DNA of 64,000 nucleotides from Thermomicrobiales bacterium (GCA_023957115.1 JAMLHN010000007.1:60869-124868); one strand, 5' to 3'. Shown: positions 54,068 through 63,198, numbered from the stretch's first letter. A program made the numbers and translations. The notes: generated by a model from the sequence alone, not told the origin.

Positions 54068-54490
54068 CTAGCTGACTTTGGCGAGCTTCCGTGGCTCAGA
54101 CGAACGCTGTGTTGTTTGCGGTCCCGGCGATTGCGTCCCCCAGCGCGAACGATCCGACAACAGGCTCACGACGAGTTGATTCAGACTGACACCTTCTTCT
54201 TCAGCGCGGTGTACCAAATCTCGGTGCAGCGATCTCGGAATGCGGACATTGAATTTGCCACTGAACTCTTCGGGATAGGTAGGAAGCGGAATCTCCTGGC
54301 CCAAATCGAAGGTGGTTTCGATCCAGAGCGTCCGGATCTCCTCAGCGGCGGCGCTGACTTCATCGACGTTTTCGACCTGGGTCATACAGCCGGGAAGATC
54401 GGGAAACCGAACGACGTATCCGCCATCTGGATCCGCAATGACGTCGAACCGGTAATGGCGACTCAGCGCCTCTTCGAGCGTGGTGTTCAC
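54068..54490 (-). CDS. hicB: HicB-type antitoxin with C-terminal ribbon-helix-helix
   Basis: 140 residues from GTG 54490. The N-terminal HicB fold is YRFDVIADPDGGYVVRFPDLPGC, given here as GGYVVRFPDLPGC, then SAAAEEIRTLWIE. The C-terminal RHH DNA-binding part is FNVRIPRSLHRDLVHRAEEEGVSLNQLV (core NVRIPRSLHRDL), followed by a basic tail. HicB neutralises HicA and represses the operon. It begins 11 bp after the hicA stop. Confidence 0.88.
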   Translation of the reverse strand: MNTTLEEALSRHYRFDVIADPDGGYVVRFPDLPGCMTQVENVDEVSAAAEEIRTLWIETTFDLGQEIPLPTYPEEFSGKFNVRIPRSLHRDLVHRAEEEGVSLNQLVVSLLSDRSRWGTQSPGPQTTQRSSEPRKLAKVS

Positions 54491-54501
54491 TCGTATTGCC
54501 G

Positions 54502-54741
54502 TTACTCCTCTCCAAGCTCCAAATTGGCGCAGATCTCATTCAGATAGACTCGCTTGACCATGCCGCCAGACTTGGGAATGACAATGGCACGACTTCCCTC
54601 TCCGCAAAAAAGTCACGTGACTCCCCTCTGCCGAAGCTGCATGAAGCCTTCCAGTTCGAGCAATTGTGTGACATCGCTGAAGCGGGCTTCTGGTGGCCTT
54701 CGAACACAAATGAGCTCAATGAGCTTGTCACGCTTCCCCAT
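54502..54741 (-). CDS. hicA: HicA-type mRNA interferase toxin, reading frame broken by two compensating indels
   Basis: From ATG 54741 the frame reads GKRDKLIELI and FSDVTQLLELEGFMQLRQR, then meets a stop. Adding one G to the GGGG run and removing one T from the following TTTTTT run restores GGSHVTFCGEGSRAIVIP and the HicA-typical KRVYLNEICANLELGEE to the TAA at 54502. The total stays at 79 residues. The conserved catalytic His of HicA is the one in GSHVTF. HicA cleaves mRNA in a double-stranded-RNA-binding-like fold. hicA upstream of hicB is the standard order. Both changes are in homopolymers, so assembly error is likely. Confidence 0.7.
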
Positions 54742-54789
54742 TTGCCGCTCTCCGAGATCGTACCGCCGGTGGTACCACTCTGCAATGCG

Positions 54790-56208
54790 TTAGATTGCGA
54801 CCGCCGGGCGGATCTTCCAGAACTCGGTTGCGGTTTCGAACGCCTTGGCGAGTTGCAGGACGCCAAGATCGTCCCGGAAGCGGCCGACGATTTGCAGCCC
54901 GATTGGCAAGCCGTCATCGGTAAACCCGGCAGGAACCGAAATTGCCGGGGATCGGGTGACGGTAATGAAATAGGCGGACTGCATCCAGGAGATATACGTC
55001 TCCATCGGTACGCCGTCGATGTCGTGTGGCCAATCCCACTCGATCGGGAAGGGAGGCACCTGATTGACGGCGCAGAGAACGAACTCGTATTCCGTCATGA
55101 ACTGCCGTAACCGCTCGAAGATCTGCTGCTGCATCGACATGCCTCGGTCGAAATCGGCAGCGGAGAGCTTCTTGCCATATTCGATATTCCAGATCGCCTC
55201 GGGTTTGACCTCACCCGGGGGATAGTTCAGCAGGCCGCGTTCGTCCTCGGCCATGGATGCGGCACGCAGAATCTGAAAGCACTCTTCGGCGCCCGAGAGA
55301 TCGGGCGCGACATCGACGACCGTGCAACCAAGCGCCTCGAAGGTCGCGCGCTGGGCTTCGAGGGTCGACCGGACGCGTGGATCGAGCGGCAGGCCACCCA
55401 GATCGGGACACCAGGCGACCTTGACGCCGTTGAAGTCACGGTCCAGCGGTTGTCGAAACCGCGCCGGATCGACCGGATAGGCAAGCTGGTCGCGCGGGTC
55501 CGGTCCGGCGAGCACCGAAAGGAAGAACGTGCAATCGTCGACGGTGCGGGCCATCGGACCCTTGACGCCCAACCCGAGCCACGGCTTGGAGTTCGGCCAG
55601 GCAGGGACCAAACCGGGGGAGACCCGGTATCCGACCACATTGTTGAAATTGCCAGGATTGCGCAGCGAGCCGCCGGTATCGCTACCATCGGCAAGGGGAA
55701 GCATCCCGCTTGCCAGCGCCGCTCCCGCGCCGCCGCTGCTCCCGCCGGCGCTCTTGGTCAGATCGTAGGGATTGTGGCAAGGACCGAACACGCGATTGTA
55801 GGTATGCGAACCGAGCCCGAATTCGGGAACGTTCGTCTTCCCGATGACGATGCCACCTGCCTGGCGGACCCGTTCCACGATCAGCGCGTCCTGCGTGGCG
55901 ATGTTGTCCTTGAACAAGAGCGAACCCTGGGTTGTCGGGAACCCGGCGGCATCGCAAAGATCCTTAACCGCATGTGGAAATCCGTGCATCGGCCCCACCT
56001 CGGCGCCGGAGGCAAGAGCACGGTCTTTGCCAACCGCGTGCTCGATCGCCTCGTCCGGGTCGAGCATGGAAACGATGGCGTTGACCTGCGGATTGACCTT
56101 CTCGATCTGCGCGAGATGCGCTTCCATCACCTCACGAGCGGAAACGTCCTTCTTGTGAATCCGCTCGCTCAGCTCGACTGCGGATGAAAAGATGATCTCG
56201 TTGCCCAT
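54790..56208 (-). CDS. Amidase signature family hydrolase
   Basis: 472 residues from ATG 56208 (GAGGGAAG upstream). The Ser-cisSer-Lys triad is visible: Lys82 in HAVKDL, the Gly/Ser-rich SAGGSSGGAGAAL with the cis-Ser, and nucleophile Ser181 in DGSDTGGSLRNPG. The C-terminus has PAISVPAGFTDDGLPIGLQIVG, as in GatA-like amidases. Without gatB/gatC neighbours it is more likely a catabolic or detoxifying amidase than the glutamyl-tRNA amidotransferase. The substrate is unknown. Confidence 0.9.
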   Translation of the reverse strand: MGNEIIFSSAVELSERIHKKDVSAREVMEAHLAQIEKVNPQVNAIVSMLDPDEAIEHAVGKDRALASGAEVGPMHGFPHAVKDLCDAAGFPTTQGSLLFKDNIATQDALIVERVRQAGGIVIGKTNVPEFGLGSHTYNRVFGPCHNPYDLTKSAGGSSGGAGAALASGMLPLADGSDTGGSLRNPGNFNNVVGYRVSPGLVPAWPNSKPWLGLGVKGPMARTVDDCTFFLSVLAGPDPRDQLAYPVDPARFRQPLDRDFNGVKVAWCPDLGGLPLDPRVRSTLEAQRATFEALGCTVVDVAPDLSGAEECFQILRAASMAEDERGLLNYPPGEVKPEAIWNIEYGKKLSAADFDRGMSMQQQIFERLRQFMTEYEFVLCAVNQVPPFPIEWDWPHDIDGVPMETYISWMQSAYFITVTRSPAISVPAGFTDDGLPIGLQIVGRFRDDLGVLQLAKAFETATEFWKIRPAVAI

Positions 56209-56265
56209 GCGCTTCCCTCTTCTGCCAACACGTGATTCATTCCGGCATTGTAGAGGGAGGATACG

Positions 56266-56293
56266 GGGAGTTAGGAGTTGGGATGTAGGAGTT
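56266..56293. repeat. Four-unit heptamer block upstream of amidase
   Basis: GGGAGTT, AGGAGTT, GGGATGT, AGGAGTT, in the same pattern as the block behind the oxidoreductase gene. It sits between two minus-strand genes, just downstream of the QW-repeat protein. Confidence 0.8.
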
Positions 56294-56357
56294 CGATTTT
56301 CTTGCTCCAGGTTTCTCGATCCTGGCCCCTCATTGGACCTCGGACGTTGGGCTCGCG

Positions 56358-57293
56358 CTACCCTTCTGCCCAACGCAGGACACGCAGGGCGCGCAGAGTG
56401 ATCCAGCGGCTGGGCTTACCCACGGTTTCGCCAAGATCGACTGGAAGATTGCCGGGATACTGGACGTCGAGCAGCCAGCGGCCATCCGGTTGCTGTTTGG
56501 ACCGAACCAACTCGATCGCATCGTCGATACGAGCATCGGGAGAAATGCCCGCGGCGCACAGGTACTCGAGTCCACGCAGAATGTCGTAATGCCACCAGGT
56601 CGGAAACGCGAACCGGCGCCAATCGTCGCCCCGCTTTCGGTCTCGCTCGATCGGTTCACCGGTCGACCGTCGCTTGAAGAGCTGACGGTCGAGCAGATAG
56701 GCCTCACCGCGCGTTCGCACGGATGTGATGTCGGGGCGTATCCCGAACGCGCGCTCGTACGCGAGCAACGCGTCCAGCACACAAATGGTGGTGTTGAACG
56801 AGGAGCGGATCGATCCGTTTTCGACCTCGCAGTTCCAGCCGCCGTCGTCGAGCTGCTCGCTCAGGAGCCGGTCGATCAGCCCACGAACATCCTGCCCAAA
56901 GTACGCACCGGCCGCCGCGACCTGCCCATTGATGCACGGCTCGACTTCGCCGGTGAAATAGGGATTATCCGTGCCATTCGGACCCCAGCCGGGCCAGACG
57001 ACGCCCTCGCGCACGCGGCCCAGGGCATGACGCGCCTGGGGGCTGACCGGATCGAGCCCGAAGCATTGCAGCAACGTCAGCACGTGCATCGTCGAATCGT
57101 ATCCCTGATTGAAGGCCACCCCGCCCCAGCTCCCATCCGGCGCTTGCTGGGCAAGGAGTTCCGCTCCCCATCCCTCGGTGGCGACGCGCGCACGTTCGAT
57201 GATCACTTCTTCTGCCGGTGCGCCGGCCAGGTCACGCATGACCTGCCAGCGGATAGCGGGATCGGAGTCGAGCAGCCAGTCGATGATGGTCAT
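56358..57293 (-). CDS. QW-repeat (prenyltransferase/squalene-cyclase-like) alpha-toroid protein
   Basis: 311 residues from ATG 57293, with GAGGA upstream. Several Q..DG.W repeats are visible (QQAPDGSWGG, EQLDDGGWNCE, KQQPDGRWLL), the signature of the alpha-alpha toroid of terpene cyclases and prenyltransferases. The catalytic DXDD of squalene-hopene cyclases was not found and the protein is half their length, so a cyclase role is unlikely. Similar short proteins are annotated as hypothetical or prenyltransferase-repeat proteins. The function is unknown. Confidence 0.75.
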   Translation of the reverse strand: MTIIDWLLDSDPAIRWQVMRDLAGAPAEEVIIERARVATEGWGAELLAQQAPDGSWGGVAFNQGYDSTMHVLTLLQCFGLDPVSPQARHALGRVREGVVWPGWGPNGTDNPYFTGEVEPCINGQVAAAGAYFGQDVRGLIDRLLSEQLDDGGWNCEVENGSIRSSFNTTICVLDALLAYERAFGIRPDITSVRTRGEAYLLDRQLFKRRSTGEPIERDRKRGDDWRRFAFPTWWHYDILRGLEYLCAAGISPDARIDDAIELVRSKQQPDGRWLLDVQYPGNLPVDLGETVGKPSRWITLRALRVLRWAEG

Positions 57294-57402
57294 TGGATCC
57301 TCAGCCATGGAATGCAGGCGCGTGCGGGAGAGCGATGGTACCAGTACGAACGCTCGTCCGGGGGCTCGCCCTCTGGAGACGCCGGTCGGGATGAGGGAAT
57401 GC

Positions 57403-58557
57403 CTACAGAAAGCGGGCGCAGACGTCGTTGGCCAGCAGCGTGCCACGATGCGTGAGACGCACGCGTTCGTCGTCCCAGTCGACAAGACCAAGCGCGGCCA
57501 GCTCCTCGATCTGCGCACCGAAGCGCTCGTCCAGCGCGACACCGTGACGGGTTGCGAATGCTGCCGCGCTTACGCCCTCACCCAACAGGCGGAGCCCGAG
57601 CATCATGGTCTCACCCATCTGGATCTCGGGGGAGAGATGCTCCACGTTGGAGACCGGAGATGCGCCAGACTCGACCGCCTCGATCCAGGTCAACGGTTTG
57701 AGATGGTTCATGAACCGCTCGTTGCCGATCCGTCCATGGGCCCCGGCGCCGAACGCCGCGTAGGCGCCGTTGCGCCAGTAGACGAGATTGTGCCGGCCAA
57801 GGAAGCGCGGCTCGCGAGCGAAGTTGGCGATCTCGTAATGCGTCCAGCCGGCTGCGCCCAGGGTGTCCATCGCGATCTCGTAGAGATCGGCGGTCGTATC
57901 GTCATCCAGCACGGTCAGCACCCCTCTGGTGACCGCATCGGCCATCGGAGTACCGGGTTCGACGATCAGGCTATAGAGCGAGCAATGCTCGGGGGCCCCT
58001 CCAGGCAAGGTAAGAAGCTGCTCCAGGTCCGCTTTCCATCGATCGACGGTCTGCCCGGGCCAGCCGAAGATGAGGTCGAGCGAGAGATTGCCGATCCCAG
58101 CGTCGCGGGCCATGGCAACGGCGGCGATGGCGTCGGCAGCCTCATGCTGGCGCCCGAGCACGCGAAGGCCTTTCCGGTCGAAGGTTTGTGTACCGATGCT
58201 GAGCCGGTTGACCCCAACCTGCTGCACTCCCTCGAACCAGGCAGCATCGAGGCCGTTTGGATTGGCCTCAAGGGTGATCTCGGCGACTGGATCGAGCTCG
58301 AAGGCATTGCGACACGCGGTCAGAATACGGTCGAGCTGCTGTGGAGAAAGCAGGGATGGGGTCCCCCCACCCAGATAGATCGTCTGTGCCGAACCGCCGC
58401 CATTGGATTCGATATCGCGAACGAGCGCATCGACATAACGCGGTATGAGCGATTCCAGGCCGCGAAACGTATTGAAGTCACAATACGGGCAGATATGGTG
58501 GCAGAAGGGAATGTGGAGGTAGATGCCAACTGGAGCATCGTTGGGAAGGGGAGCCAT
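57403..58557 (-). CDS. hemW: HemW-like radical SAM protein (heme chaperone, coproporphyrinogen oxidase-like)
   Basis: 384 residues. The radical-SAM cluster motif CHHICPYC (Cys19, Cys23, Cys26) near the N-terminus is followed by IYLGGGTPSLL (SAM site), NRLSIGTQTF and the HemN C-terminal domain with FGAGAHGRIG. HemW proteins lack the extra N-terminal Cys of true HemN and deliver heme to respiratory proteins. The motif here (CxxxCxxC followed by DF) fits the HemW group. Confidence 0.9.
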   Translation of the reverse strand: MAPLPNDAPVGIYLHIPFCHHICPYCDFNTFRGLESLIPRYVDALVRDIESNGGGSAQTIYLGGGTPSLLSPQQLDRILTACRNAFELDPVAEITLEANPNGLDAAWFEGVQQVGVNRLSIGTQTFDRKGLRVLGRQHEAADAIAAVAMARDAGIGNLSLDLIFGWPGQTVDRWKADLEQLLTLPGGAPEHCSLYSLIVEPGTPMADAVTRGVLTVLDDDTTADLYEIAMDTLGAAGWTHYEIANFAREPRFLGRHNLVYWRNGAYAAFGAGAHGRIGNERFMNHLKPLTWIEAVESGASPVSNVEHLSPEIQMGETMMLGLRLLGEGVSAAAFATRHGVALDERFGAQIEELAALGLVDWDDERVRLTHRGTLLANDVCARFL

Positions 58558-58569
58558 CGATGAGTTATA

Positions 58570-58689
58570 TCCTGAGTTCTGGGTTCTGAGTCCTGGGTAG
58601 ATAGCGCGCTAGAAGAATCCTTCTGGCAGTCCAGGGTCCAGAGAACGTCGAAAGCCGCTGCTCAGGACCCAGGGCTCACGACTCAGGAC
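58570..58689. repeat. Pair of inverted heptamer blocks between DUF4129 gene and hemW
   Basis: 58570-58597 reads TCCTGAG, TTCTGGG, TTCTGAG, TCCTGGG. 58662-58689 reads TCAGGAC, CCAGGGC, TCACGAC, TCAGGAC, the opposite orientation. The pair could fold into a large stem-loop. The second block contains the stop of the DUF4129 gene and its last codons. Confidence 0.75.
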
Positions 58690-60106
58690 CTCGTTGCGGC
58701 TCGCTCTGCCTGAGCCGGGTCCAGGCGCTGGCAGCACGCTCGGCTTGCTCGGGCGTGGCCGGTGTTGCTGCATAGCGTACGCCTTCATAGATTTCAGTGA
58801 GCTCGTCGAGGGCGGCAACCGCGGCCGGCGTCGTAAGCCTGGGCGCCGCGCGGGAGTCGAGATCGGGCGCGGTTTCCGCCACCGACCGGCCAAGCTGATG
58901 TGCCTGGGCGTATCTGAGCCAGTCGGCATAGATCTCCCGTATACGAATGGTATGTGACCAAACTGGATCGTTGCGCAGATCGGCCAGCCGGTCGCGATCC
59001 GCGTTCCGGCCGAAGGACCGGCGCAACCGGTCGAGCCATCCGCCAGGTCTCCTGCCCCTGCCATAGCTCCGTTCGCCGGTTTCGAGCCGGTCCGCATCCC
59101 GGCGCGTGAGTGCGAGTCCAAACCGGGTCAACCCATAGAAAAGCAGCAACAGCGCCAGCGACGCCAGAACATAGCGGATCGGTTGTGCTGGTTGCCAGTC
59201 GAGCATCGACTGGGTTGGATCAGTCTCCCCATTGGTTCCGAACCCGGTCATCGATACCGGCCGGTAATTGCCCAGCGAAAGAAGCCATAGAATCGGAAGA
59301 GAGATGGCCATGACCAGCAGGGTCAACAGCAAGATCAGAACCTGAAAAACCGGGTCCAGCACCCATTCCAGCAACGAAAGCGAACCGGACGGCGAATGGA
59401 TGCCTTCGAACATCACCAACGAGGTAAGGATGGTGGCAATCGCCACGATGGCGAAGGTCGGCAAGAGCACCGTGGTCAGCAGGCGACGAGGCCCCTGGGT
59501 GGCGTCGTTTCCCTGCCTGGCAATGGCCATTGCAACCAGAACGAACGTGAAGACCGCGATGATGCCAAGGGTCAGCGCACGGTTGGCGGGACCGGTCGCG
59601 ACCGTGATCGATGAAACCGCCACGACAGCCGTGACCACGGCGGCAACCTGCAACATGGTGCGGCAGCGATCCAGCCCCGGACTCGTATTGAAACGGGTAA
59701 GCCACCAGATCGTGGCGCTGAGACCGATCGGAGCCCAGACCACGATATCGGCTCCCGACGGCTCGAAAATGAGCGATCGTCCCGTTTCACGGAGCCAGCT
59801 CGCATCGAGCCAGGCGTATCCTGGAAACGAGATCGACTTGATGGCGATCAGGGTCGAGAGCACAATCGCGATGGCTATGACGACGCCAAAGCTCCGGAGC
59901 CAGATTCCCCGGTCGTGCAGCAGGCGGGGAAGTCCACCGGCAACGACCACAAACCCGATCGTCAACGCCGGACTGACGGGAACAGACGGGGACGTGAATG
60001 GGGCGACTGCCAGAGCGGCAACCATCCAGATCAGAATTCCCTCGGCCAGCAGGAGCAGGAGCTCGACGATCCACGCCCGGCGACTGTAGGTCAGCGATGC
60101 GCTCAT
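58676..60106 (-). CDS. Polytopic membrane protein with C-terminal DUF4129 domain
   Basis: 476 residues. About eight hydrophobic helices span residues 10-290 and one more follows the SMLDWQP loop (YVLASLALLLLFYGLTRF). The cytoplasmic C-terminus has IREIYADWLRYAQAHQLGRS and LTTPAAVAALDELTEIYEGVRYA, typical of DUF4129. It overlaps the DUF58 gene by four bases, and the moxR-DUF58-DUF4129 set is common, often with a transglutaminase protein that is absent here. The set is thought to assist assembly of membrane or extracellular complexes. The final codons fall in a heptamer block. Confidence 0.82.
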   Translation of the reverse strand: MSASLTYSRRAWIVELLLLLAEGILIWMVAALAVAPFTSPSVPVSPALTIGFVVVAGGLPRLLHDRGIWLRSFGVVIAIAIVLSTLIAIKSISFPGYAWLDASWLRETGRSLIFEPSGADIVVWAPIGLSATIWWLTRFNTSPGLDRCRTMLQVAAVVTAVVAVSSITVATGPANRALTLGIIAVFTFVLVAMAIARQGNDATQGPRRLLTTVLLPTFAIVAIATILTSLVMFEGIHSPSGSLSLLEWVLDPVFQVLILLLTLLVMAISLPILWLLSLGNYRPVSMTGFGTNGETDPTQSMLDWQPAQPIRYVLASLALLLLFYGLTRFGLALTRRDADRLETGERSYGRGRRPGGWLDRLRRSFGRNADRDRLADLRNDPVWSHTIRIREIYADWLRYAQAHQLGRSVAETAPDLDSRAAPRLTTPAAVAALDELTEIYEGVRYAATPATPEQAERAASAWTRLRQSEPQRGPES

Positions 60107-61380
60107 GCCGCGGACTCGGTCATTGGCGCCGGACCGTCGAGCGGCCAGAGCGGCAGATCCGCCGGTGGATGAAGCGTCGCCTCGCCCACCGGCACGAAGA
60201 TCGGGTCGATGCCCGCAAGCGAATAGAGCCGGAGCTCACTCGCAATCGCGGACGATGTCATCGGAGAGACGATTACGAACGTCGTCTCCCGGCCGCATCG
60301 AACGCGCTCCTGACGGAGCACCTGGGCAACCGGAACAGTCGAGAATGCCCAGAGGCGCGCCAAACCGTTCATGATCTGGGCTTCATGCTGTGGTCCGCGT
60401 CCGAATGGGATGCGCAGTGGCGTATCGAACCCGGCTATCAGTCCGTTTGTCGAAAGCCCGACACTCATCTGCTGTTCGATCCCCCACCGGGCGATCGACG
60501 CGGCTATTTCGATGGCCCGCTCGCTCTGTTCGATCGCCAGACCTTCCCAATAGTGGGTGAAGGTGTCGAGATTGAGCACGATCATCACCATCGTGGAAAC
60601 GACCGGATCGTTGACATTCACTTTCAGGCTGCCAGTCCGGGCGGTCGCTTTCCAATTGATGGTCCGAAAGGGATCTTCCGGATGATAGTCGCGCACCCCC
60701 GCGCGGCGCATGGGATCTGTAACCAACCGGCGCCGGGCGGTGAGGGTACCCATCAAACGTTCGTTCCTGGCCGGCGGCTCCTGGATTGGCCAGGAGTGCG
60801 GATAGACGATCAGCTCTTCCTTCTTCCCGACGACGCGCCGGCTGGAAAAGAACCCGAACGGGTCGCTTGAGCGTAGCGTCGCGCTGCCGACACTCCAAGG
60901 ACCACGCCGCCGGCAGTCGAGCGCAATTGTCCAGGTTCGCCGTTCGAACGGACGCAGACTGGCCCGGAGATCCAGGGTCCGGTTGATCGAGGCGCCTTCG
61001 ACGGTGCTCTCCCAACCGTCCGGTTCGAGCGCTTCCGACATGGTTAGATTCGCGGTGATCTCCGGGAGTGGAAGCGGTTTGTCGTTGACGAGGGTGACCT
61101 CGAGCTCGACCCGGTCGCCGGGGAACGCGCGATGGGTCGAAAGGCGCGTTTCGAATCCAACGTCGTTCAGCGCATAGCGATTCCAGAGACTGGACCCGGC
61201 CGCGGTGCAGAGCACAAGCAAACCAACGAGCACGGTTGGATAACTGTCGAGCACGGCGCCGGTCAACACCAGCAGCAGTGCGCCATAGATCCAGAACCGG
61301 CCGAAATAGAGACTGCGGTCCCCTTCGCCGGAGAGCCGTAGGGTATGGGGGAGCCGGATGCGAGACGGCAGGCGAATCAT
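60103..61380 (-). CDS. DUF58 domain protein (vWA-like), MoxR partner
   Basis: 425 residues. Two TM helices come first (about 30-70), then a beta-rich region, and then the DUF58 core with RDYHPEDPFRTINWKATARTGSL (core PFRTINWKATARTG) and VSTMVMIVLNLDT. DUF58 proteins are relatives of von Willebrand A domains and work with MoxR AAA ATPases as chaperone-like pairs. It overlaps both neighbours by four bases, so translation is coupled. Confidence 0.9.
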   Translation of the reverse strand: MIRLPSRIRLPHTLRLSGEGDRSLYFGRFWIYGALLLVLTGAVLDSYPTVLVGLLVLCTAAGSSLWNRYALNDVGFETRLSTHRAFPGDRVELEVTLVNDKPLPLPEITANLTMSEALEPDGWESTVEGASINRTLDLRASLRPFERRTWTIALDCRRRGPWSVGSATLRSSDPFGFFSSRRVVGKKEELIVYPHSWPIQEPPARNERLMGTLTARRRLVTDPMRRAGVRDYHPEDPFRTINWKATARTGSLKVNVNDPVVSTMVMIVLNLDTFTHYWEGLAIEQSERAIEIAASIARWGIEQQMSVGLSTNGLIAGFDTPLRIPFGRGPQHEAQIMNGLARLWAFSTVPVAQVLRQERVRCGRETTFVIVSPMTSSAIASELRLYSLAGIDPIFVPVGEATLHPPADLPLWPLDGPAPMTESAA

Positions 61381-62369
61381 GACCCGTTTGCGAGACCGAT
61401 GTTGCCTTCCACCGGCACCGGTGTGGTGGCCAGGACACGCTCGATCAGCGCAGCCGGGGTCTGCTCGCGTAACCGGGCCTCGACGGTCATCACCACGCGA
61501 TGCTCCAGCACCACCGGCGCCAGCCGCTTGATATCGGCCGGCGTGACCGAGGCACGATGCTGGATCGCGGCCAGTGCCCGCGCCGCCGCACCCAACGCCA
61601 ATGACGCGCGCGGACTGGCGCCCAGCTCCACACCGGGCGCGGTTCTGGTCGCGCGGACGATCGTAGTCAGGTACTCGGCTGTTTCCGGCGAGAGGTAGAC
61701 CTGCTGGACGGTGCGACGGGCGGCCTCAACCTCCTCAGGCGTGCCGGCGGCTTCGACCGGAGAACCGGCAGCGATTTCTCCCAGGACGAGCGAGATTTCC
61801 TCGGATTCAGCGGGATAGCCCATGCTGAGCCGCATCATGAATCGGTCGATCTGCGCTTCGGGAAGGGGAAAGGTCCCCTCCAGCTCGATTGGATTCTGGG
61901 TGGCGACCACCAGAAAGGGAGCCGGCAACGGATGGGTTTCCCCTTCGATACTGACCGTTCGCTCCTGCATGGCCTCCAGCAGGGCCGATTGCGTTCTCGG
62001 CGTTGCGCGATTGATCTCATCCGCCACGACCACGTTGGCGAAAATCGGCCCGGGACGGAACCGGAACTCCGTGGTCTTCTGATCGAAATAGGTGATCCCG
62101 GTCACATCGCTCGGCAGCAGGTCCGGGGTGAACTGGATGCGCCGGGTGGTCCCACCAAAGGCCTGGGCCATGGCGCGCGCCAGCGTCGTCTTGCCGACCC
62201 CCGGAACATCTTCCAGCAGAACGTGACCGCCGGCGAGCATGGCCGCCAGCAACAACTCCGCGGTTTCGTCCTTGCCGATGACCGCCATCCGGATTCCGGC
62301 CAGGATCCGATCGGTAAGTTGGGCCACCGGCGCAATCCCGGTCTCCGAGATCGCGGATGTCGATTGCAT
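61377..62369 (-). CDS. MoxR-family AAA+ ATPase
   Basis: 330 residues from ATG 62369 with AAGGAG eight bases upstream. The AAA_3 core has Walker A EDVPGVGKTTLARAMA, Walker B VVADEINRATPRTQSALLEAM, sensor TQNPIELEGTFPLPEAQIDRFM (core ATQNPIELEGTFPLP) and the C-terminal lid LGASPRASLALGAAARALA. It heads the moxR-DUF58-DUF4129 operon and would remodel or load cofactors into client proteins. Confidence 0.95.
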   Translation of the reverse strand: MQSTSAISETGIAPVAQLTDRILAGIRMAVIGKDETAELLLAAMLAGGHVLLEDVPGVGKTTLARAMAQAFGGTTRRIQFTPDLLPSDVTGITYFDQKTTEFRFRPGPIFANVVVADEINRATPRTQSALLEAMQERTVSIEGETHPLPAPFLVVATQNPIELEGTFPLPEAQIDRFMMRLSMGYPAESEEISLVLGEIAAGSPVEAAGTPEEVEAARRTVQQVYLSPETAEYLTTIVRATRTAPGVELGASPRASLALGAAARALAAIQHRASVTPADIKRLAPVVLEHRVVMTVEARLREQTPAALIERVLATTPVPVEGNIGLANGS

Positions 62370-62428
62370 GCAGGCGCGCTCCTTCGTGGCAGGAAGTTTA
62401 CCGGGGAGCACGGTTCAGTGTCCGATGA

Positions 62429-62531
62429 GGAGTTGGGAGTTAGGATCTGGGAGTTGGGACCCTACCCCCCGTCATCCTGAGCGAAGTCGAAGCGCCTGTC
62501 CCGAGCAACGCCGAAGGAATCTCTTCGCCGC
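62429..62531. repeat. Heptamer block followed by CATCCTGAGC repeat, copy 2
   Basis: 62429-62456 holds GGAGTTG, GGAGTTA, GGATCTG, GGAGTTG, matching the block behind the oxidoreductase gene. From 62473 comes CATCCTGAGCGAAGTCGAAG and a partial echo, GAGCAACGCCGAAGGAATCT, to about 62531, related to the sequence at 40054-40078. It fills the gap upstream of moxR. Confidence 0.7.
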
Positions 62532-62589
62532 AGCGAGTCGAGCCAACGAACGGCAGGGGACGTGAAGCGCCATACTCCGCCAGCGCGCG

Positions 62590-63198
62590 TCAGAGCAGCA
62601 TGCGATAGGTAACATGCGTGATCGAGCTGCTCGTGCTCGACTCGATCTGCTGGAGATTCAACGGCGGAACGCCGTCGAAGATCCGTGTGCCTGCGCCCAT
62701 CGTAAACGGCGCGATATGCAACCGCAGCTCATCGATCAGGCCCGCGGCGAGATATTGATTGATGGTGGTGGCGCCCCCCATGACCGCGATGTTGCCGTCG
62801 CCAGGTACGTCGCGCGCGTGCTGCAATGCCGACTCGATGCCATCGGTCACGAAGTAGAAGGTTGTGCCGCCCTGCATCGGTTGTGGATCGCGCGGATAGT
62901 GGGTCAATACGAAGACGGGTTTGTGATACGGCGGATCGTCGCCCCACCAGCCGTTCCAGTCCCGATCCCATTCGCCGCGCACCGGCCCGAACATGTTGCG
63001 CCCCAGGATGTACGCCTTGTTGGCGGAAAACCGATCCATGAGGGCCCGTCCTTCTTCGTCGCCGGTGAACCGCCAGTCGTGCAGCCGGTTGCCGAAGCCG
63101 TTTCCAGCATCCTCACCGAAGGGACGTTCTTCGGTTTGGTTGCGGCCGGCGGAGAAGCCGTCGGCGGAGATGCAAAGTTCGGCGGTTACCTTGGTCAT
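62590..63198 (-). CDS. Dihydrofolate reductase-like (RibD C-terminal domain) protein
   Basis: 202 residues. It opens TKVTAELCISADGFSAG and has AYILGRNMFGPVRGEW, PVFVLTHYPR and the NADPH-binding IAVMGGATTINQYLAAGLIDELRLHI (core MGGATTINQYLAAGL), all typical of the RibD_C/DfrA-like family. Stand-alone members are usually uncharacterised reductases rather than folate enzymes. No folate or riboflavin genes are nearby. Confidence 0.9.
   Translation of the reverse strand: MTKVTAELCISADGFSAGRNQTEERPFGEDAGNGFGNRLHDWRFTGDEEGRALMDRFSANKAYILGRNMFGPVRGEWDRDWNGWWGDDPPYHKPVFVLTHYPRDPQPMQGGTTFYFVTDGIESALQHARDVPGDGNIAVMGGATTINQYLAAGLIDELRLHIAPFTMGAGTRIFDGVPPLNLQQIESSTSSSITHVTYRMLL

Noticed and set aside
56358..57293. 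Squalene-hopene cyclase
   Set aside because: QW repeats are present, but the catalytic DXDD motif and half of the usual length are missing.
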